Assembly (NCBI GenBank): GCA_017744935.1
Contig: JAGIAI010000017.1
Span: forward strand, 1-64,000
Length of the DNA: 64,000 nucleotides
Direction: 5' to 3'
DNA from: Variovorax sp.
GTDB lineage: Bacteria > Pseudomonadota > Gammaproteobacteria > Burkholderiales > Burkholderiaceae_C
Part shown: positions 28,142 through 38,775 of the stretch, piece after piece
How positions within the stretch are numbered: position 1 is the first letter of the stretch
Layout of the letters: every line of letters starts with the position of its first letter
Position numbers and translations under genes: made by a program
The notes under the pieces: generated by a model
Told to the model about the DNA's origin: nothing
Databases searched by the model: none
The model's input: the letters and a program-made list of their open reading frames with translations, nothing else

Positions 28142-29071
28142 TCAGGCCAGCCGTCCCAAGAGCAGGTACTCCATGAGCGCCTTCTGCACATGCATCCGGT
28201 TCTCGGCCTCGTCCCAGACCACCGATTGCGGGCCGTCGATGACCTCGGCCTCCACTTCCTCGCCGCGATGCGCCGGCAGGCAGTGCATGAACAGGGCGTC
28301 CGGTTGCGCGACCCGCATCATCTCGGTGTCGACGCACCATTCGGCGAACGCAGCGCGGCGGGCCTCGTTCTCGGCTTCGTAGCCCATGCTGGTCCAGACG
28401 TCCGTGGTGACCAGATCGGCACCGCGGCAGGCTTCCATCGGATCCTTGAACACCTTGTAGCTGTCGCTGGAGCGGATGCCGGCGATCGACTGGTCGACCT
28501 CGTAGCCGCTCGGCGTGCTCACGTGCACCGTGAAGCCGAGGATCTCGCTGGCCTGCAGCCAGGTGTTGGCCATGTTGTTGCCGTCGCCGACCCATGCCAC
28601 CGTCTTGCCGGCGATCGAGCCGCGATGCTCGATGTAGGTGAAGATGTCCGCGAGGATCTGGCAGGGGTGGAATTCGTTCGTCAGGCCGTTGATCACCGGC
28701 ACGCGCGAGTGCGCGGCAAAGGATTCGATCTTGGTTTGCTCGAAGGTGCGGATCATCACGAGGTCGACCATGCGGCTGATGACCTTCGCGCTGTCCTCGA
28801 TCGGCTCGGCGCGTCCGAGCTGGCTGTCGCCGGTGGTGAGGTGCACGACGCTGCCACCGAGCTGGTACATGCCCGCCTCGAAGCTCACGCGCGTTCGGGT
28901 CGAAGCCTTCTCGAAGATCATGGCCAGCGTACGGTCGACCAGCGGCTGGTGCTTTTCGTAGGCCTTGAACTTCTTCTTGATCAGCGCAGCGCGCGTGAAC
29001 AGGTAGGCGTACTCGTCCGCGGCGAGGTCCGAGAACTGCAAGTAGTGCTTGATGGCAGGCGTCTGACTCAT
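28142..29071 (-). CDS. argF: Ornithine carbamoyltransferase
   Basis: A 309-residue enzyme of arginine biosynthesis that forms citrulline from ornithine and carbamoyl phosphate. The carbamoyl-phosphate site is FEKASTRTRVSFE (about 52-64) and the ornithine and catalytic loop is MHCLPAHRGEEV. Its start overlaps the argD stop by 4 bases (ATGA), giving an argD-argF operon. Confidence 0.96.
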   Translation of the reverse strand: MSQTPAIKHYLQFSDLAADEYAYLFTRAALIKKKFKAYEKHQPLVDRTLAMIFEKASTRTRVSFEAGMYQLGGSVVHLTTGDSQLGRAEPIEDSAKVISRMVDLVMIRTFEQTKIESFAAHSRVPVINGLTNEFHPCQILADIFTYIEHRGSIAGKTVAWVGDGNNMANTWLQASEILGFTVHVSTPSGYEVDQSIAGIRSSDSYKVFKDPMEACRGADLVTTDVWTSMGYEAENEARRAAFAEWCVDTEMMRVAQPDALFMHCLPAHRGEEVEAEVIDGPQSVVWDEAENRMHVQKALMEYLLLGRLA

Positions 29072-30273
29072 GGCTGAGGTTCCGCGAGGAAAGCTTTCAC
29101 GATCGGGGCGAGGATCGCCACGATCTCGTCCGCTTCTGCAATGCTGAGGATCAATGGTGGCACGAGTCGGATCACGCTGTCAGCGGTCACGCTGAGGAGC
29201 AGGCCGGCTTCACAGGCGCGGTTGAGGATCACACCGCACGGGCGGTCGAGTTCGATGCCGAGCATCAGGCCCTGGCCGCGGACTTCCTTCACTCCGGCGA
29301 CGCCGCCGAGTTCGCGCTCCAGCGCCGCCTTCAGGTGGGCGCCGACGTTCGCGGCGTTTTCGAGCAGCTTCTGCTCTTCCATGATGCGGATCGTTTCGAT
29401 GCCGGCGCGCATAGCGAGCGGATTGCCGCCGAAAGTGGTGCCGTGGTTGCCGGGGCCGAAGATGTTGGCGGCGCGCGGGCCTGCGACGACCGCGCCGACC
29501 GGCACGCCGGACCCCAGGCCCTTGGCCAGCGGCATCACGTCCGGCGTGATGCCGGCCCACTGGTGCGCGAACCACTTGCCGGTACGCCCCATGCCGCATT
29601 GCACCTCGTCGATCATCATGAGCCAGTCGCGCTCGTCGCATAGTTGGCGCACCTGACGCAGGTATTCCCAGCGCATCGGGTGGATGCCGCCTTCGCCCTG
29701 GATGGTTTCGAACATCACGGCGACCACGTTCGGATTGCCTTCGGTGGCCTTCTTCAGGGCCTCGACATCGTTGAGCGGCACCCGGATGAAGCCCTCGACC
29801 AGCGGCTCGAAGCCCTTCTGGATCTTCGGGTTGCCGGTTGCCGATAGCGTCGCGATGCTGCGGCCGTGAAAGGCGGCCTCGTAGACCACGATCTCAGGCC
29901 GTTCGATGCCCTTGTCGTGGCCGAACTTGCGCGCGAGCTTGAGGGCTGCCTCATTGGCCTCCAGGCCGGTGGAGCAGAAGAAGGCATTGGTCATGCCGGA
30001 GAGCTCGGTCAGCTTGGCCGCGAGCTTTTCCTGGCCGGTGACGTGGTAGTAGTTGGAGCTGTGGATCAGCTTCGAAATCTGGTCCTGCAGCGCGGGGACC
30101 AGCTCCGGGTGGTTGTGACCCAGCGTATTGACGGCAATGCCGCCCAAGCCGTCGAGGTACGCACGGCCTTCGGTGTCCCAGACTCGGCAGCCTTGACCGT
30201 GCGACAGCGCGATCGGCAGGCGGCCGTAGGTGTTCATGACATGGGGCGAAGAGGGGGCGGCAGTGGCGCTCAT
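29068..30273 (-). CDS. argD: Acetylornithine aminotransferase
   Basis: A 401-residue class III PLP aminotransferase that makes N-acetylornithine. The family stretches FCSTGLEANEAALKLAR, FHGRSIATLSATGNP, DEVQCGMGRTGKWFA and MPLAKGLGSGVPVGA (PLP-binding Lys) are all present. It leads the argD-argF pair. It could also act on succinyl-diaminopimelate, as many ArgD do. Confidence 0.95.
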   Translation of the reverse strand: MSATAAPSSPHVMNTYGRLPIALSHGQGCRVWDTEGRAYLDGLGGIAVNTLGHNHPELVPALQDQISKLIHSSNYYHVTGQEKLAAKLTELSGMTNAFFCSTGLEANEAALKLARKFGHDKGIERPEIVVYEAAFHGRSIATLSATGNPKIQKGFEPLVEGFIRVPLNDVEALKKATEGNPNVVAVMFETIQGEGGIHPMRWEYLRQVRQLCDERDWLMMIDEVQCGMGRTGKWFAHQWAGITPDVMPLAKGLGSGVPVGAVVAGPRAANIFGPGNHGTTFGGNPLAMRAGIETIRIMEEQKLLENAANVGAHLKAALERELGGVAGVKEVRGQGLMLGIELDRPCGVILNRACEAGLLLSVTADSVIRLVPPLILSIAEADEIVAILAPIVKAFLAEPQP

Positions 30274-30441
30274 GCGTATCTCCGGAAAAGGGAAGGCGGA
30301 TTCTAGGCGTCCGTTTTGACGCGTTCATTGAGGATTGCGCATCACACCAATGCCCTTGTGCATGTCGCGCGCGGGACCCCCGGATAGAATCGGTTGTGCG
30401 GCGCAGCACGAGCCCGTGCATTCAACCCGCCAACCCGACCG

Positions 30442-30801
30442 ATGGTCTCTCCCAACGCCAAAGAAATCTTCATTCAGGGCATCACCCACGATGGCCGGAC
30501 CTTTCGCCCGAGCGATTGGGCCGAACGGCTGGCCGGCGTGATGTGTTCGTTCCGCCCGGGTGGACCGCAACCCGGGAGCCACCTGAGCTATTCGCCTTGG
30601 TGCGTTCCGACCGTGATCAATGGCGTCAAGTGCGTGGTCGTCAATCGCCAACTGCGTGACGCAGAACCGATGGCCTGGGATTTCTGCGTCAATTTCGCCA
30701 AGGACAATAACCTTCAGGTGGCGGAAGCCTGCCTCGTTCCGGATGCACCGGAAGCCGCCCTGAGGCCACCCGCCAAGCCGCCGGTCGTGACCGAAAAGTA
30801 A
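30442..30801 (+). CDS. DUF3579 protein
   Basis: A 119-residue cytoplasmic protein of the DUF3579 family common in betaproteobacteria. The conserved core is EIFIQGITHDGRTFRPSDWAE, given here as GITHDGRTFRPSDWAERL, followed by SFRPGG, SYSPWCVPTVINGVKCVVV and MAWDFCVNFAKDN. Function is unknown. It is transcribed away from argD and ends ahead of a bidirectional terminator shared with rpsT. Confidence 0.9.
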   Translation: MVSPNAKEIFIQGITHDGRTFRPSDWAERLAGVMCSFRPGGPQPGSHLSYSPWCVPTVINGVKCVVVNRQLRDAEPMAWDFCVNFAKDNNLQVAEACLVPDAPEAALRPPAKPPVVTEK

Positions 30802-30845
30802 CCTCGAGCGCCCCTGGCGATTCTCCTGAAAAGGAGCGCGCATGA

Positions 30846-30869
30846 AAAAACCGCCCGAAGGCGGTTTTT
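30846..30869. terminator. Bidirectional terminator between DUF3579 gene and rpsT
   Basis: A 10-base-pair stem AAAAACCGCC / GGCGGTTTTT with a CGAA tetraloop. T-runs form on both strands, so it can end both the DUF3579 transcript (+) and the rpsT transcript (-). Confidence 0.9.
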
Positions 30870-30943
30870 CTTTTTCTTTGCTGCAGCGCACCCGGATCAA
30901 ACGGCGGACCAGCGAACCAGTCCGGGCTGTTTGCCTGAAATTG

Positions 30944-31243
30944 TCAGGCGGCGAGGGCCAGGGTCTTGACCTTGGCTGCCAGGCGGCTCTTGTCGCGAGC
31001 AGCCTTGTTCTTGTGGAAGATGCCCTTGTCAGCGACGGTGTCGAGGACGCTTTGAGCCTTCGCGAAGTTTTCAGCCGCCTTGGTCTTGTCGCCGGCCAGA
31101 ACGGCCTTCTCGACGTTCTTCACGGCGGTACGGTATTTGGAGCGCAGCGAGGTGTTCGCAGCGTTGAGCTTGACGTCCTGACGGGCGCGCTTACGGCCCG
31201 ACGCGAGGCGCGGGTTCTTCTTCTTGGGCTTGGTAGATGCCAC
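30944..31243 (-). CDS. rpsT: Ribosomal protein S20
   Basis: A 99-residue highly basic protein of the 30S subunit with the family stretches [19 protein letters not shown] and [19 protein letters not shown]. The start is GTG 31243, preceded by AAGGAAT; upstream in-frame codons lack family similarity. It is transcribed alone, with a -10 box 46 bases upstream and a terminator downstream. Confidence 0.95.
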   Translation of the reverse strand: MASTKPKKKNPRLASGRKRARQDVKLNAANTSLRSKYRTAVKNVEKAVLAGDKTKAAENFAKAQSVLDTVADKGIFHKNKAARDKSRLAAKVKTLALAA

Positions 31244-31288
31244 GGTGATATTCCTTGAGTGTCTGTGGATGTTGCAGCAAAGCCGACG

Positions 31289-31294
31289 ATTATA
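31289..31294 (-). promoter_or_regulatory. Probable -10 element of rpsT
   Basis: On the minus strand the sequence reads TATAAT within GCGATATAATCG, 46 bases ahead of the rpsT start. The dispersed repeat begins immediately upstream of it. No good -35 is evident, so the assignment rests on the perfect hexamer and its placement. Confidence 0.6.
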
Positions 31295-31376
31295 TCGCCC
31301 CCAGGCTTCGCGCACTTCGTGTCGCTACTCCTGCCCCCTTCCGGGGCGCGCCGAGTGGCCCGGCAGAGCCGGTTCC
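31295..31376. repeat. Dispersed intergenic repeat, copy 1
   Basis: About 82 bases between rpsT and murJ share blocks with the inverted copy at 61983-62062. The shared blocks are CGCCCCCAGGCTT, CACTTCGTGT, a C-run/CCGGGG hairpin-like centre, and GGCCCGGCA-AGCCGGTTCC. The two copies are in opposite orientation and differ in the centre, like other short intergenic repeats of Comamonadaceae genomes. Confidence 0.75.
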
Positions 31377-31413
31377 GGGGGCGCCCCGGCCGGTGCCCAT
31401 ACACTCGCGGGCC

Positions 31414-32973
31414 GTGTCGCTTTTCAAATCCGCCTCCACCGTCTCACTACTGACGCTCGCTTCCCGAGTGACGGGCCTCGTCCGCGACGTCCTCATGACC
31501 TCCGTCTTCGGCGTCAGCGCGATGACCGACGCCTTTTACGTCGCATTTCGCATTCCGAATTTGTTTCGCCGCGTTTTCGGCGAGGGCGCCTTCAGTCAGG
31601 CCTTCGTGCCGGTATTGGCGGCGACGAAGACGGAGGAGGGTGACGAAGGCGCGAAAAAGCTGGTCGATCACGTCTCCACGCTGCTGACCTGGACTCTGGT
31701 GGTGATCTGCGTGCTCGGGGTGATCGGCGCCCCCGTCATGGTCTGGGCCATGGCGAGCGGATTGAAGCCGGACGGTTTCGATGCCGCCGTTGTCATGACG
31801 CGCTGGATGTTCCCCTACATCGGCTTCATGTCCCTGGTGGCGCTGGCGGGTGGTGTGCTCAATACCTGGCGGAAGTTCGCGGTGCCAGCCGCCTCGCCCG
31901 TCTTGCTCAACGTGGCGCTGATTCTCTCGATAGTGCTCGGCGCGCCATGGTTTCGCCGCATGGGGATCGAACCGATCTACGCACAGTGCGTGGGCGTCAT
32001 GATCGGCGGGATTCTGCAGCTTGCAATCCAGATCCCGGCCCTGCGCGGCCTAGGCATGCTCCCCAGGATCGGGGCGAGCGCCGCCGCCATCCGCGCGGCA
32101 TGGACTGACCCGACGACGCGCAAGATCGTCCGGCTGATGGTTCCCGCGCTGATCGGTGTCAGCGTGGCGCAGATCTCGCTGCTCATCAACACGCAGATCG
32201 CGTCGCACCTGGCGACCGGCAGCGTGACCTGGATCACCAACGCCGACCGCCTGATGGAATTCCCGACCGCTCTGCTGGGCGTGGCGCTGGGCGTGGTGCT
32301 GATGCCCCAACTGGCGAGTGCACGCGCCGCCAAGGATGACGCGCGTTATTCGTCGATGCTGGACTGGGGCCTGCGCCTCGTGGTGCTGCTGTCGGTGCCA
32401 TGCGCGCTGGCATTGCTGGTCTTCTCGCAGCCACTTGTCGCGGTGCTGTTCCACAACGGTGCGTTTGGCGAGGCGGACGTGCGACGCACCACCGCTGCAC
32501 TCATGGGCTACGGCGTGGGTCTGGTCGGGCTCGTGGCCATCAAGGTGCTTGCGCCCGGTTACTACGCCAAGCACGACATGCGCACGCCCATGCTGATTGC
32601 GGTGGGGGTGCTGGTGCTCACGCAGGCACTCAACTTTGTGCTGGTGCCGCTGCTGCAGCACGCGGCGCTCACGCTCACGATCGGCATTGGCGCGATGGTC
32701 AATGCCGTATGGCTCCTGGTCGGATTGATCCGGCGCGGCAGCTACAAGCCCGAGCCGGGCTGGGGCAAGTTCCTGCTCCAGGTGACGATCGGCACGCTGG
32801 TTCTGGCCGTCTTGCTCCTGTGGGGCGCACGGCATTTCGACTGGATCGCGCTTCGCGAGGCGCGCCTGCAGCGCATCGGTCTGCTGGCGGCGCTGATCGT
32901 CGGCGCTGGCGCGCTCTACTTCGGCGTGCTTGCCGTGGTCGGCGTGAAGCTGCGCAGTTTCGCGCGTCGTTGA
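31414..32973 (+). CDS. murJ: Lipid II flippase MurJ
   Basis: A 519-residue MOP-superfamily membrane protein that moves lipid II across the inner membrane for peptidoglycan synthesis. The N-terminal signature is LTLASRVTGLVRDVLMTSVF followed by DAFYVAFRIPNLFRRVFGEG with its charged cavity residues. About 14 hydrophobic helices follow. The start is GTG 31414 (VSLFKSAST); longer in-frame starts would run into the intergenic repeat. Confidence 0.95.
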   Translation: MSLFKSASTVSLLTLASRVTGLVRDVLMTSVFGVSAMTDAFYVAFRIPNLFRRVFGEGAFSQAFVPVLAATKTEEGDEGAKKLVDHVSTLLTWTLVVICVLGVIGAPVMVWAMASGLKPDGFDAAVVMTRWMFPYIGFMSLVALAGGVLNTWRKFAVPAASPVLLNVALILSIVLGAPWFRRMGIEPIYAQCVGVMIGGILQLAIQIPALRGLGMLPRIGASAAAIRAAWTDPTTRKIVRLMVPALIGVSVAQISLLINTQIASHLATGSVTWITNADRLMEFPTALLGVALGVVLMPQLASARAAKDDARYSSMLDWGLRLVVLLSVPCALALLVFSQPLVAVLFHNGAFGEADVRRTTAALMGYGVGLVGLVAIKVLAPGYYAKHDMRTPMLIAVGVLVLTQALNFVLVPLLQHAALTLTIGIGAMVNAVWLLVGLIRRGSYKPEPGWGKFLLQVTIGTLVLAVLLLWGARHFDWIALREARLQRIGLLAALIVGAGALYFGVLAVVGVKLRSFARR

Positions 32974-33038
32974 TCACGGACTCGCGACCTCAGTGTCGGC
33001 CGCCTTGACGCTCCCTCATTGCTCCTCTACAAAGCCAC

Positions 33039-33890
33039 ATGACGTTCAGCTTTCAGGCGCCCACTGCTCTCGAGTATTTCGAATCGCTCGTCAAGAGTGA
33101 CGAGCAGTTTCCTTTGCTCGAAGCAGCGGCGAGCATCGCGCAGGACGAATACCCTGAACTCGATGTCCAGCAGGTGCTCGGCGACGTCGACCAGTTGCTT
33201 GCACGCCTCAAGCGCCGTCTGCCGGCCGACGCCGCACCGCTGCATCGACTTCGGACGCTCAATCAGTTCTTCTTTCACGACTTGAGCTTCGGCGGCAACG
33301 TCAACGACTACTACGACCCGGACAACAGCTATCTCAATGCTGTCCTGCGGACACGGCGCGGGATTCCGATCTCGCTCGCGGTGTTGTGGATGGAACTTGC
33401 GCACGGCCTCGGCCTGCAGGCTCGCGGCGTAGGCTTTCCGGGGCACTTCATGCTCAAGGTCACGTTGCCCAAGGGGCAGGTGGTCATCGACCCGTTCACT
33501 GGCAAGTCGCTGTCGCGCGAGGAGTTGAGCGAGCGGCTCGAACCCTACAAGCGCAGCAACGGACTCGTAGGCGATTTCGACGTGCCGCTGGGCCTGTATC
33601 TCCAGCCGGCCACGCCGCGGGAAATAATTGGGCGCATGCTGCGCAACCTGAAGGAAATCCATCACGCGCAGGAAGACTGGCAGCGCGCGATCGCGGTGCA
33701 GGACCGTCTGATCGCACTGCTTCCCGAAGCGTGGGGCGAATACCGTGATCGCGGCCTGGCGCATGCGGAGCAAGGCAATTCGGCGGCCGCGGTCCGCGAT
33801 CTCGAGACCTATCTCGCGCATGCGGACGAAGCGCTGGACATCGACACCATCGCGGAGCGGGTCGCCGCTTTGCGGCGCGCGGAGAGCTGA
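33039..33890 (+). CDS. SirB1-family transglutaminase-like/TPR protein
   Basis: A 283-residue cytoplasmic protein of the SirB1 family. The transglutaminase-like core contains YYDPDNSYLNAVLRTRRGIP, ISLAVLWMELA and GVGFPGHFMLKV. A TPR-like C-terminus follows (about 210-280, EDWQRAIAVQDRLIALLP). The biochemical role is not established. It overlaps the next gene by one base (TGATG). Confidence 0.88.
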   Translation: MTFSFQAPTALEYFESLVKSDEQFPLLEAAASIAQDEYPELDVQQVLGDVDQLLARLKRRLPADAAPLHRLRTLNQFFFHDLSFGGNVNDYYDPDNSYLNAVLRTRRGIPISLAVLWMELAHGLGLQARGVGFPGHFMLKVTLPKGQVVIDPFTGKSLSREELSERLEPYKRSNGLVGDFDVPLGLYLQPATPREIIGRMLRNLKEIHHAQEDWQRAIAVQDRLIALLPEAWGEYRDRGLAHAEQGNSAAAVRDLETYLAHADEALDIDTIAERVAALRRAES

Positions 33891-34369
33891 TGGGGTCGCA
33901 ACCGGCAGCCGGCCCGCGTCAAGGCGGGCACGACTCGCCCGGTGTCGAGGGTGGGGGCAGCACGGCGCCGGCGGCCGACCTTGGCACGCTTCACGAATTC
34001 CATGGCATCCAGCCGGTGCTCCCGGTGACGGATGCGGCGCGCGCCGCGCGCTATTTCCGCGATGTGCTCGGCTTCGAACTTGACTTCATTGCCGGCGAGC
34101 CGCCGAGCTACGCCCGGGTGAAGAAGGGCGATCGGACCTATGGGGATCCCGTCTACATCCGTTTGTGGCAATGCGGGCGACGCGATGCCCAACCGTGGCG
34201 CGGCGAGATCGTGATCCATGTCGGGCGCGACGTCGACGGATTGCATGACGCGTACGTGAAGCGTGGCGTCAACGTGATCGAGCCGCCGGTCTCTCAGCCC
34301 TGGGGCCTGCGCGAATTCGCGATCCGCGAGCCGGACGGCCACATCCTGCGCTTCTGCGGATATCTCTAG
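33890..34369 (+). CDS. VOC/glyoxalase-family protein
   Basis: A 159-residue protein. The first 37 residues are Gly/Ser-rich and variable. The rest is one VOC domain with the family phrases VLPVTDAARAARYFRDVLGF and EFAIREPDGHILRFCGYL, resembling bleomycin-resistance-like proteins. Substrate is unknown. Its start is coupled to the SirB1-like gene. Confidence 0.85.
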   Translation: MGSQPAAGPRQGGHDSPGVEGGGSTAPAADLGTLHEFHGIQPVLPVTDAARAARYFRDVLGFELDFIAGEPPSYARVKKGDRTYGDPVYIRLWQCGRRDAQPWRGEIVIHVGRDVDGLHDAYVKRGVNVIEPPVSQPWGLREFAIREPDGHILRFCGYL

Positions 34370-34373
34370 CGCG

Positions 34374-35378
34374 CTACGAAGGGCGAGGCGTCGCTGCCGA
34401 TGGTGATCCGGCCAAGCCGAACTGTCGCCATGCGCGGCGCAACTGCGTGTCCGAACCGAAGCCCGAGATTTCCGCGGCGCGCGTGACGTTCGCGCCGGAT
34501 TGCAATGCCATCTGCGCCGCCGCGAGCCGAAGGCGCCGCAGGTACGCCAGTGGTGCGACACCGGCATGCTCGACGAAGAGCCGAGTCAAGTGCCGGGGAG
34601 ACGTGTGCGCAACATCGGCCATTCGAGGCACGGTCCAGTCGGCCTGTGGTCGTTCGCTGACCGCGTCCTGCACTTTGTGCAACGCGGGATGCAGGTGGTT
34701 GCGGTAAGCGAGAAAGGGAGAGAGTTCGGGGTCTTGCGGCCCGCGCCGCATCGCGACCACCATGGTTTGCGCCACGCGCGCGGCGAGCGGTTCTCCGCAG
34801 GTCTCTGCGATGCGGTGCAGCAGCAGATCAATGCCGGTCGTCACGCCCGCACTGCTGTAGAGGGGCGGATCGAGCACGAACACGCGATTGGAGACGACGT
34901 CGCACCGCGCGTCGATGTCCCGCAGCTCGTCCAGGTGATGGTGGTGGGTCGTCGCACACCGCCCCGCGACAAGGCCGGCGTGCGCTGCGAGCAGTGTCCC
35001 GGCACAGATGGTCACGAGTTCAAGGCGCCCCTCTTCGAGTCGCAGCCCACGGAGCCAATGCAGCAGTGCCTGCGCTGGCGGGTTGTCCACGGAAATCGTC
35101 CGCCCAGGCATGCCGACCAGCACAACCCACGATGGCAAGTCCCACTCCGACGGGAGCGCCTCCAAGCCTGAGAGCGTGACGCCGACCGAACTGACGGAAG
35201 TCGGTTCCGGGCTCGCGAATACCAGTTCGAACCGTGGCGACCGGCCGCTCGCGACGAGCAACTGGTTGGCGATCCGAAGCGCCTCGGCAGGCCCGGCCCA
35301 GTCGAGCACGAGGCTCTGGGGCAGAAGCGCGAAGACCACGCGGATCGGTTGTTCGTCTAGGGGGCGAGGCGCGTCCAT
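34374..35378 (-). CDS. GlxA-type AraC-family regulator
   Basis: A 334-residue regulator with an N-terminal DJ-1/PfpI-like domain (FALLPQSLVLDWAGPAEALR, VTICAGTLLAAHAGLVAGR) and two C-terminal AraC helix-turn-helix motifs (MADVAHTSPRHLTRLFVEHA and VTRAAEISGFGSDTQLRRAW). The start is ATG 35378, inside the end of the DJ-1/PfpI gene (22-base overlap). As the last gene of a three-gene overlapping run it probably controls that run. Confidence 0.88.
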   Translation of the reverse strand: MDAPRPLDEQPIRVVFALLPQSLVLDWAGPAEALRIANQLLVASGRSPRFELVFASPEPTSVSSVGVTLSGLEALPSEWDLPSWVVLVGMPGRTISVDNPPAQALLHWLRGLRLEEGRLELVTICAGTLLAAHAGLVAGRCATTHHHHLDELRDIDARCDVVSNRVFVLDPPLYSSAGVTTGIDLLLHRIAETCGEPLAARVAQTMVVAMRRGPQDPELSPFLAYRNHLHPALHKVQDAVSERPQADWTVPRMADVAHTSPRHLTRLFVEHAGVAPLAYLRRLRLAAAQMALQSGANVTRAAEISGFGSDTQLRRAWRQFGLAGSPSAATPRPS

Positions 35379-35980
35379 GCGAAGTCCATCTGCCTTGCGG
35401 TTCGCAGCGCAAGCGGCTCGCCGGCAAGTCTCGACACCAGGTGCAGGCTCATGTCGATTCCGGCGGTGATGCCCGCCGAAGTCACGATCCGTCCCCGGTC
35501 GACCCAGCGCACGTTCTCCTGGACTTCGAGCTTCGGGAAGCGTTGGCGCAAGTCCGCGATGTCTTCCCAATGCGTCGTGACCGAGCCGTCTTCGATGACC
35601 CGGGCCTCCGCCAGCAGGAATGCGCCCGTGCAGACGGATGCGACGAGTTCCGCCTCGCTGCTCGCGCTGGCGATCCAGCCGATCGTTTCGACGCATGCCA
35701 TTGCTGCGTCGACCACGCCGCCGGGCACGATCAACACGTCCGGCGGTGGTGCATCCGCGAAGGTGAAGGAGGGCAGGATCGACAACCCTGCCCGCATGCG
35801 CACCGGTGCGTTCGTCCGGGCAACGCAGGCGACTTCGAACAGCGGTGAAGCGGATGGCGCGTCGCGCAGCTGCATGCGGGTGGCCGTCGTAAAGACCTCG
35901 TAGGGCCCCGCGAGGTCCAGCGCCTCGACGTCATCGAACGCCAGGACCGCAACGCGCCGGGTCCGAGTGGGCGTGTTCAT
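35357..35980 (-). CDS. DJ-1/PfpI-family protein
   Basis: A 207-residue stand-alone DJ-1/PfpI domain. The nucleophile elbow is VASVCTGAFLLAEA with Cys at about residue 123; VLAFDDVEALDLAGPYEVF and TSAGITAGIDMSLHLV are typical of the isonitrile hydratase/GlxA-like subgroup. Possible activities include isonitrile hydratase or an amidase; none can be chosen. It is coupled upstream to a cysteine hydrolase (ATGA) and overlaps the regulator downstream. Confidence 0.87.
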   Translation of the reverse strand: MNTPTRTRRVAVLAFDDVEALDLAGPYEVFTTATRMQLRDAPSASPLFEVACVARTNAPVRMRAGLSILPSFTFADAPPPDVLIVPGGVVDAAMACVETIGWIASASSEAELVASVCTGAFLLAEARVIEDGSVTTHWEDIADLRQRFPKLEVQENVRWVDRGRIVTSAGITAGIDMSLHLVSRLAGEPLALRTARQMDFAWTRLAP

Positions 35981-36549
35981 GCGGCGATCTTTTCGTCGAG
36001 CCGGGCCAGCGCTTCGCCGACGCTGCAAAGTGTCGCGAAGCGCCCTTGCAGCACCGTTGCCGTACGCATCTTGATGTCGTTCGCCGGAAGACGCTGTCCG
36101 TCGGGCTGCGTCATGTCGAAGGTCAGCGTGGCGTCGGTGACATAGTCGACCTGCCAGCCCATGTCCGACGCATGGCGCGCGGTGGTCTCGCAGCATTGCT
36201 CGGTGCGGATGCCGCTGATGACGATGCGGTCGATGTGATTTCGCGTGAGCCAGACATCGAGCCCCGTGCCGACGAGTGCGCTGTGGCGATTCTTCGTGAT
36301 GGTCGCCGCGGCCTGGAAGTCCGCGAGGCCTTCGAGCGGGCGGACGTGGCCGGATTCGATCGCGAAGGGGTTGTCGGCCACCTTGGGGCCGTCGCTGTGG
36401 AAGACGCGCACGACAGGCGCTCCGGCCTTGGCGAACCCGGCGATCAAGGCGTTCTGGGCGGACAGGTAGGGCGCCACATCGCGTTCGGTGAAGAACGGAC
36501 GATGACGGAACGACTCCTGAACGTCGATCACAATGAGACAGGTCTTCAT
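35977..36549 (-). CDS. Isochorismatase-like cysteine hydrolase
   Basis: A 190-residue hydrolase. The catalytic Asp is in LIVIDVQESF (Asp9), Lys is in ATITKNRHSALVGTGLD and the nucleophilic Cys is in VISGIRTEQCCETTARHA. The fold suits nicotinamidase-like amidases; substrate unknown. The start ATG 36549 is chosen because upstream in-frame residues are not family-like. First gene of an overlapping trio. Confidence 0.9.
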   Translation of the reverse strand: MKTCLIVIDVQESFRHRPFFTERDVAPYLSAQNALIAGFAKAGAPVVRVFHSDGPKVADNPFAIESGHVRPLEGLADFQAAATITKNRHSALVGTGLDVWLTRNHIDRIVISGIRTEQCCETTARHASDMGWQVDYVTDATLTFDMTQPDGQRLPANDIKMRTATVLQGRFATLCSVGEALARLDEKIAA

Positions 36550-36630
36550 GGGGGCAGGCTCCGAAAAAGCATGTGGATGATGCGCCCGATTTTCGGGTGC
36601 TGGAAGCCGATTCGTCCGCACCCCGCCGGA

Positions 36631-36650
36631 CCTGAATCGATCAATTCAGG
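36631..36650. promoter_or_regulatory. Inverted repeat upstream of the cysteine hydrolase operon
   Basis: CCTGAAT, six bases, ATTCAGG: a perfect 7-base-arm repeat in the 113-base gap between the perM-like stop and the hydrolase start. With no T-run it is not a terminator. It could be an operator for the GlxA-type regulator encoded at the end of the operon. Confidence 0.4.
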
Positions 36651-37734
36651 ACATCACCAAGCTCAGACCAGCTCGGCAGCCTTCAGCTCTTTCTTCAGAT
36701 AGGCGTAGAAGAGCGGCGCCGCCACGAGCCCAGCCGGGCCGTAGACCGCCTCGGCCACGAACATGACCGCCAGCAGTTCCCATACCGACATCTGCGTGCG
36801 GCTGCCGACGACCTTGGCGTTGATCAGGTATTCGGCCTTGTGGATCAGGATCAGGAACGCAAGGCAAGCCAATGCGACGATCGGCGAGACCGACAGGCCA
36901 ACCAGCGTAATGACGATGTTGCATACCAGGTTGCCGACGATTGGCACGAGCCCGGCGACGAAAGTCAGGGTGATCAGCGCGGGCGTGTAAGGCAGTTCCA
37001 TCCCCCACGTCGGAAGCAGGAACAGCAGGAAGATCGCGGTCAGCAGGGTGTTGAAGGCCGCGATCCAGAACTGCGCGGCGACGATCTGGCCGAAGGCTTC
37101 GCCGAACAGAATGATGCGTTCGCGAAGCTGTCGGGCCAGCGGCCGGCGCGAAGGCGCCTGGTTGGCCACCGCCGCGAGCGAGCCGACGATCAGCCCGACG
37201 TAGGCAAAGAGCAGGCCGCCGAGCCACGCGCGGCCGGTCAGTGCCAATGACCCCGCCTGCGCGCGCAGATAGCTCGCAGCCGTGCGCTGGACTTCGGCGG
37301 CGCCTTCGGGCAGGTAGGTAGCGATTTCTGCCGGCAGCTTAAGCCGCAGTTCCAGAATCGTGCGGGCGACGAAATCGAGCAGTTCCTTGTATTGATCGGG
37401 CGCATCGAGCACAAACTCGCGCGCTTCGGCAAAGCCGAGTATCAGCAGGCCGATAGGAGCCAGCATGACGACCGAGGCCGCCATGACGCGTGCGAAGGGC
37501 CGGGTCATGGTCCAGGCCGGGTCGTTGGCGCTGAGCTTCCTGGAGCCCCGAAGGGTCGCGTCCAGCATGCGGGCGATCCAGCGCGTTCCGAGGAAGCCGA
37601 TGCACACGCAGAGCAGGCCGGGCAGCAGCCCCTGCCACATGATCAGGAGCAAAGCACCCGCGATCAGCAGGTAGCTGGCCGCGATCACGGGGCGTGACGC
37701 GGCGGGGAAAGGTTCGCTCACCCGGGCGGGTTGC

Positions 37735-38775
<1,041 letters not shown>

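Noticed and set aside
36631-36650. Terminator of the PerM-like gene
   Set aside because: The stem is AT-rich, only 7 base pairs, and has no T-run in either direction.
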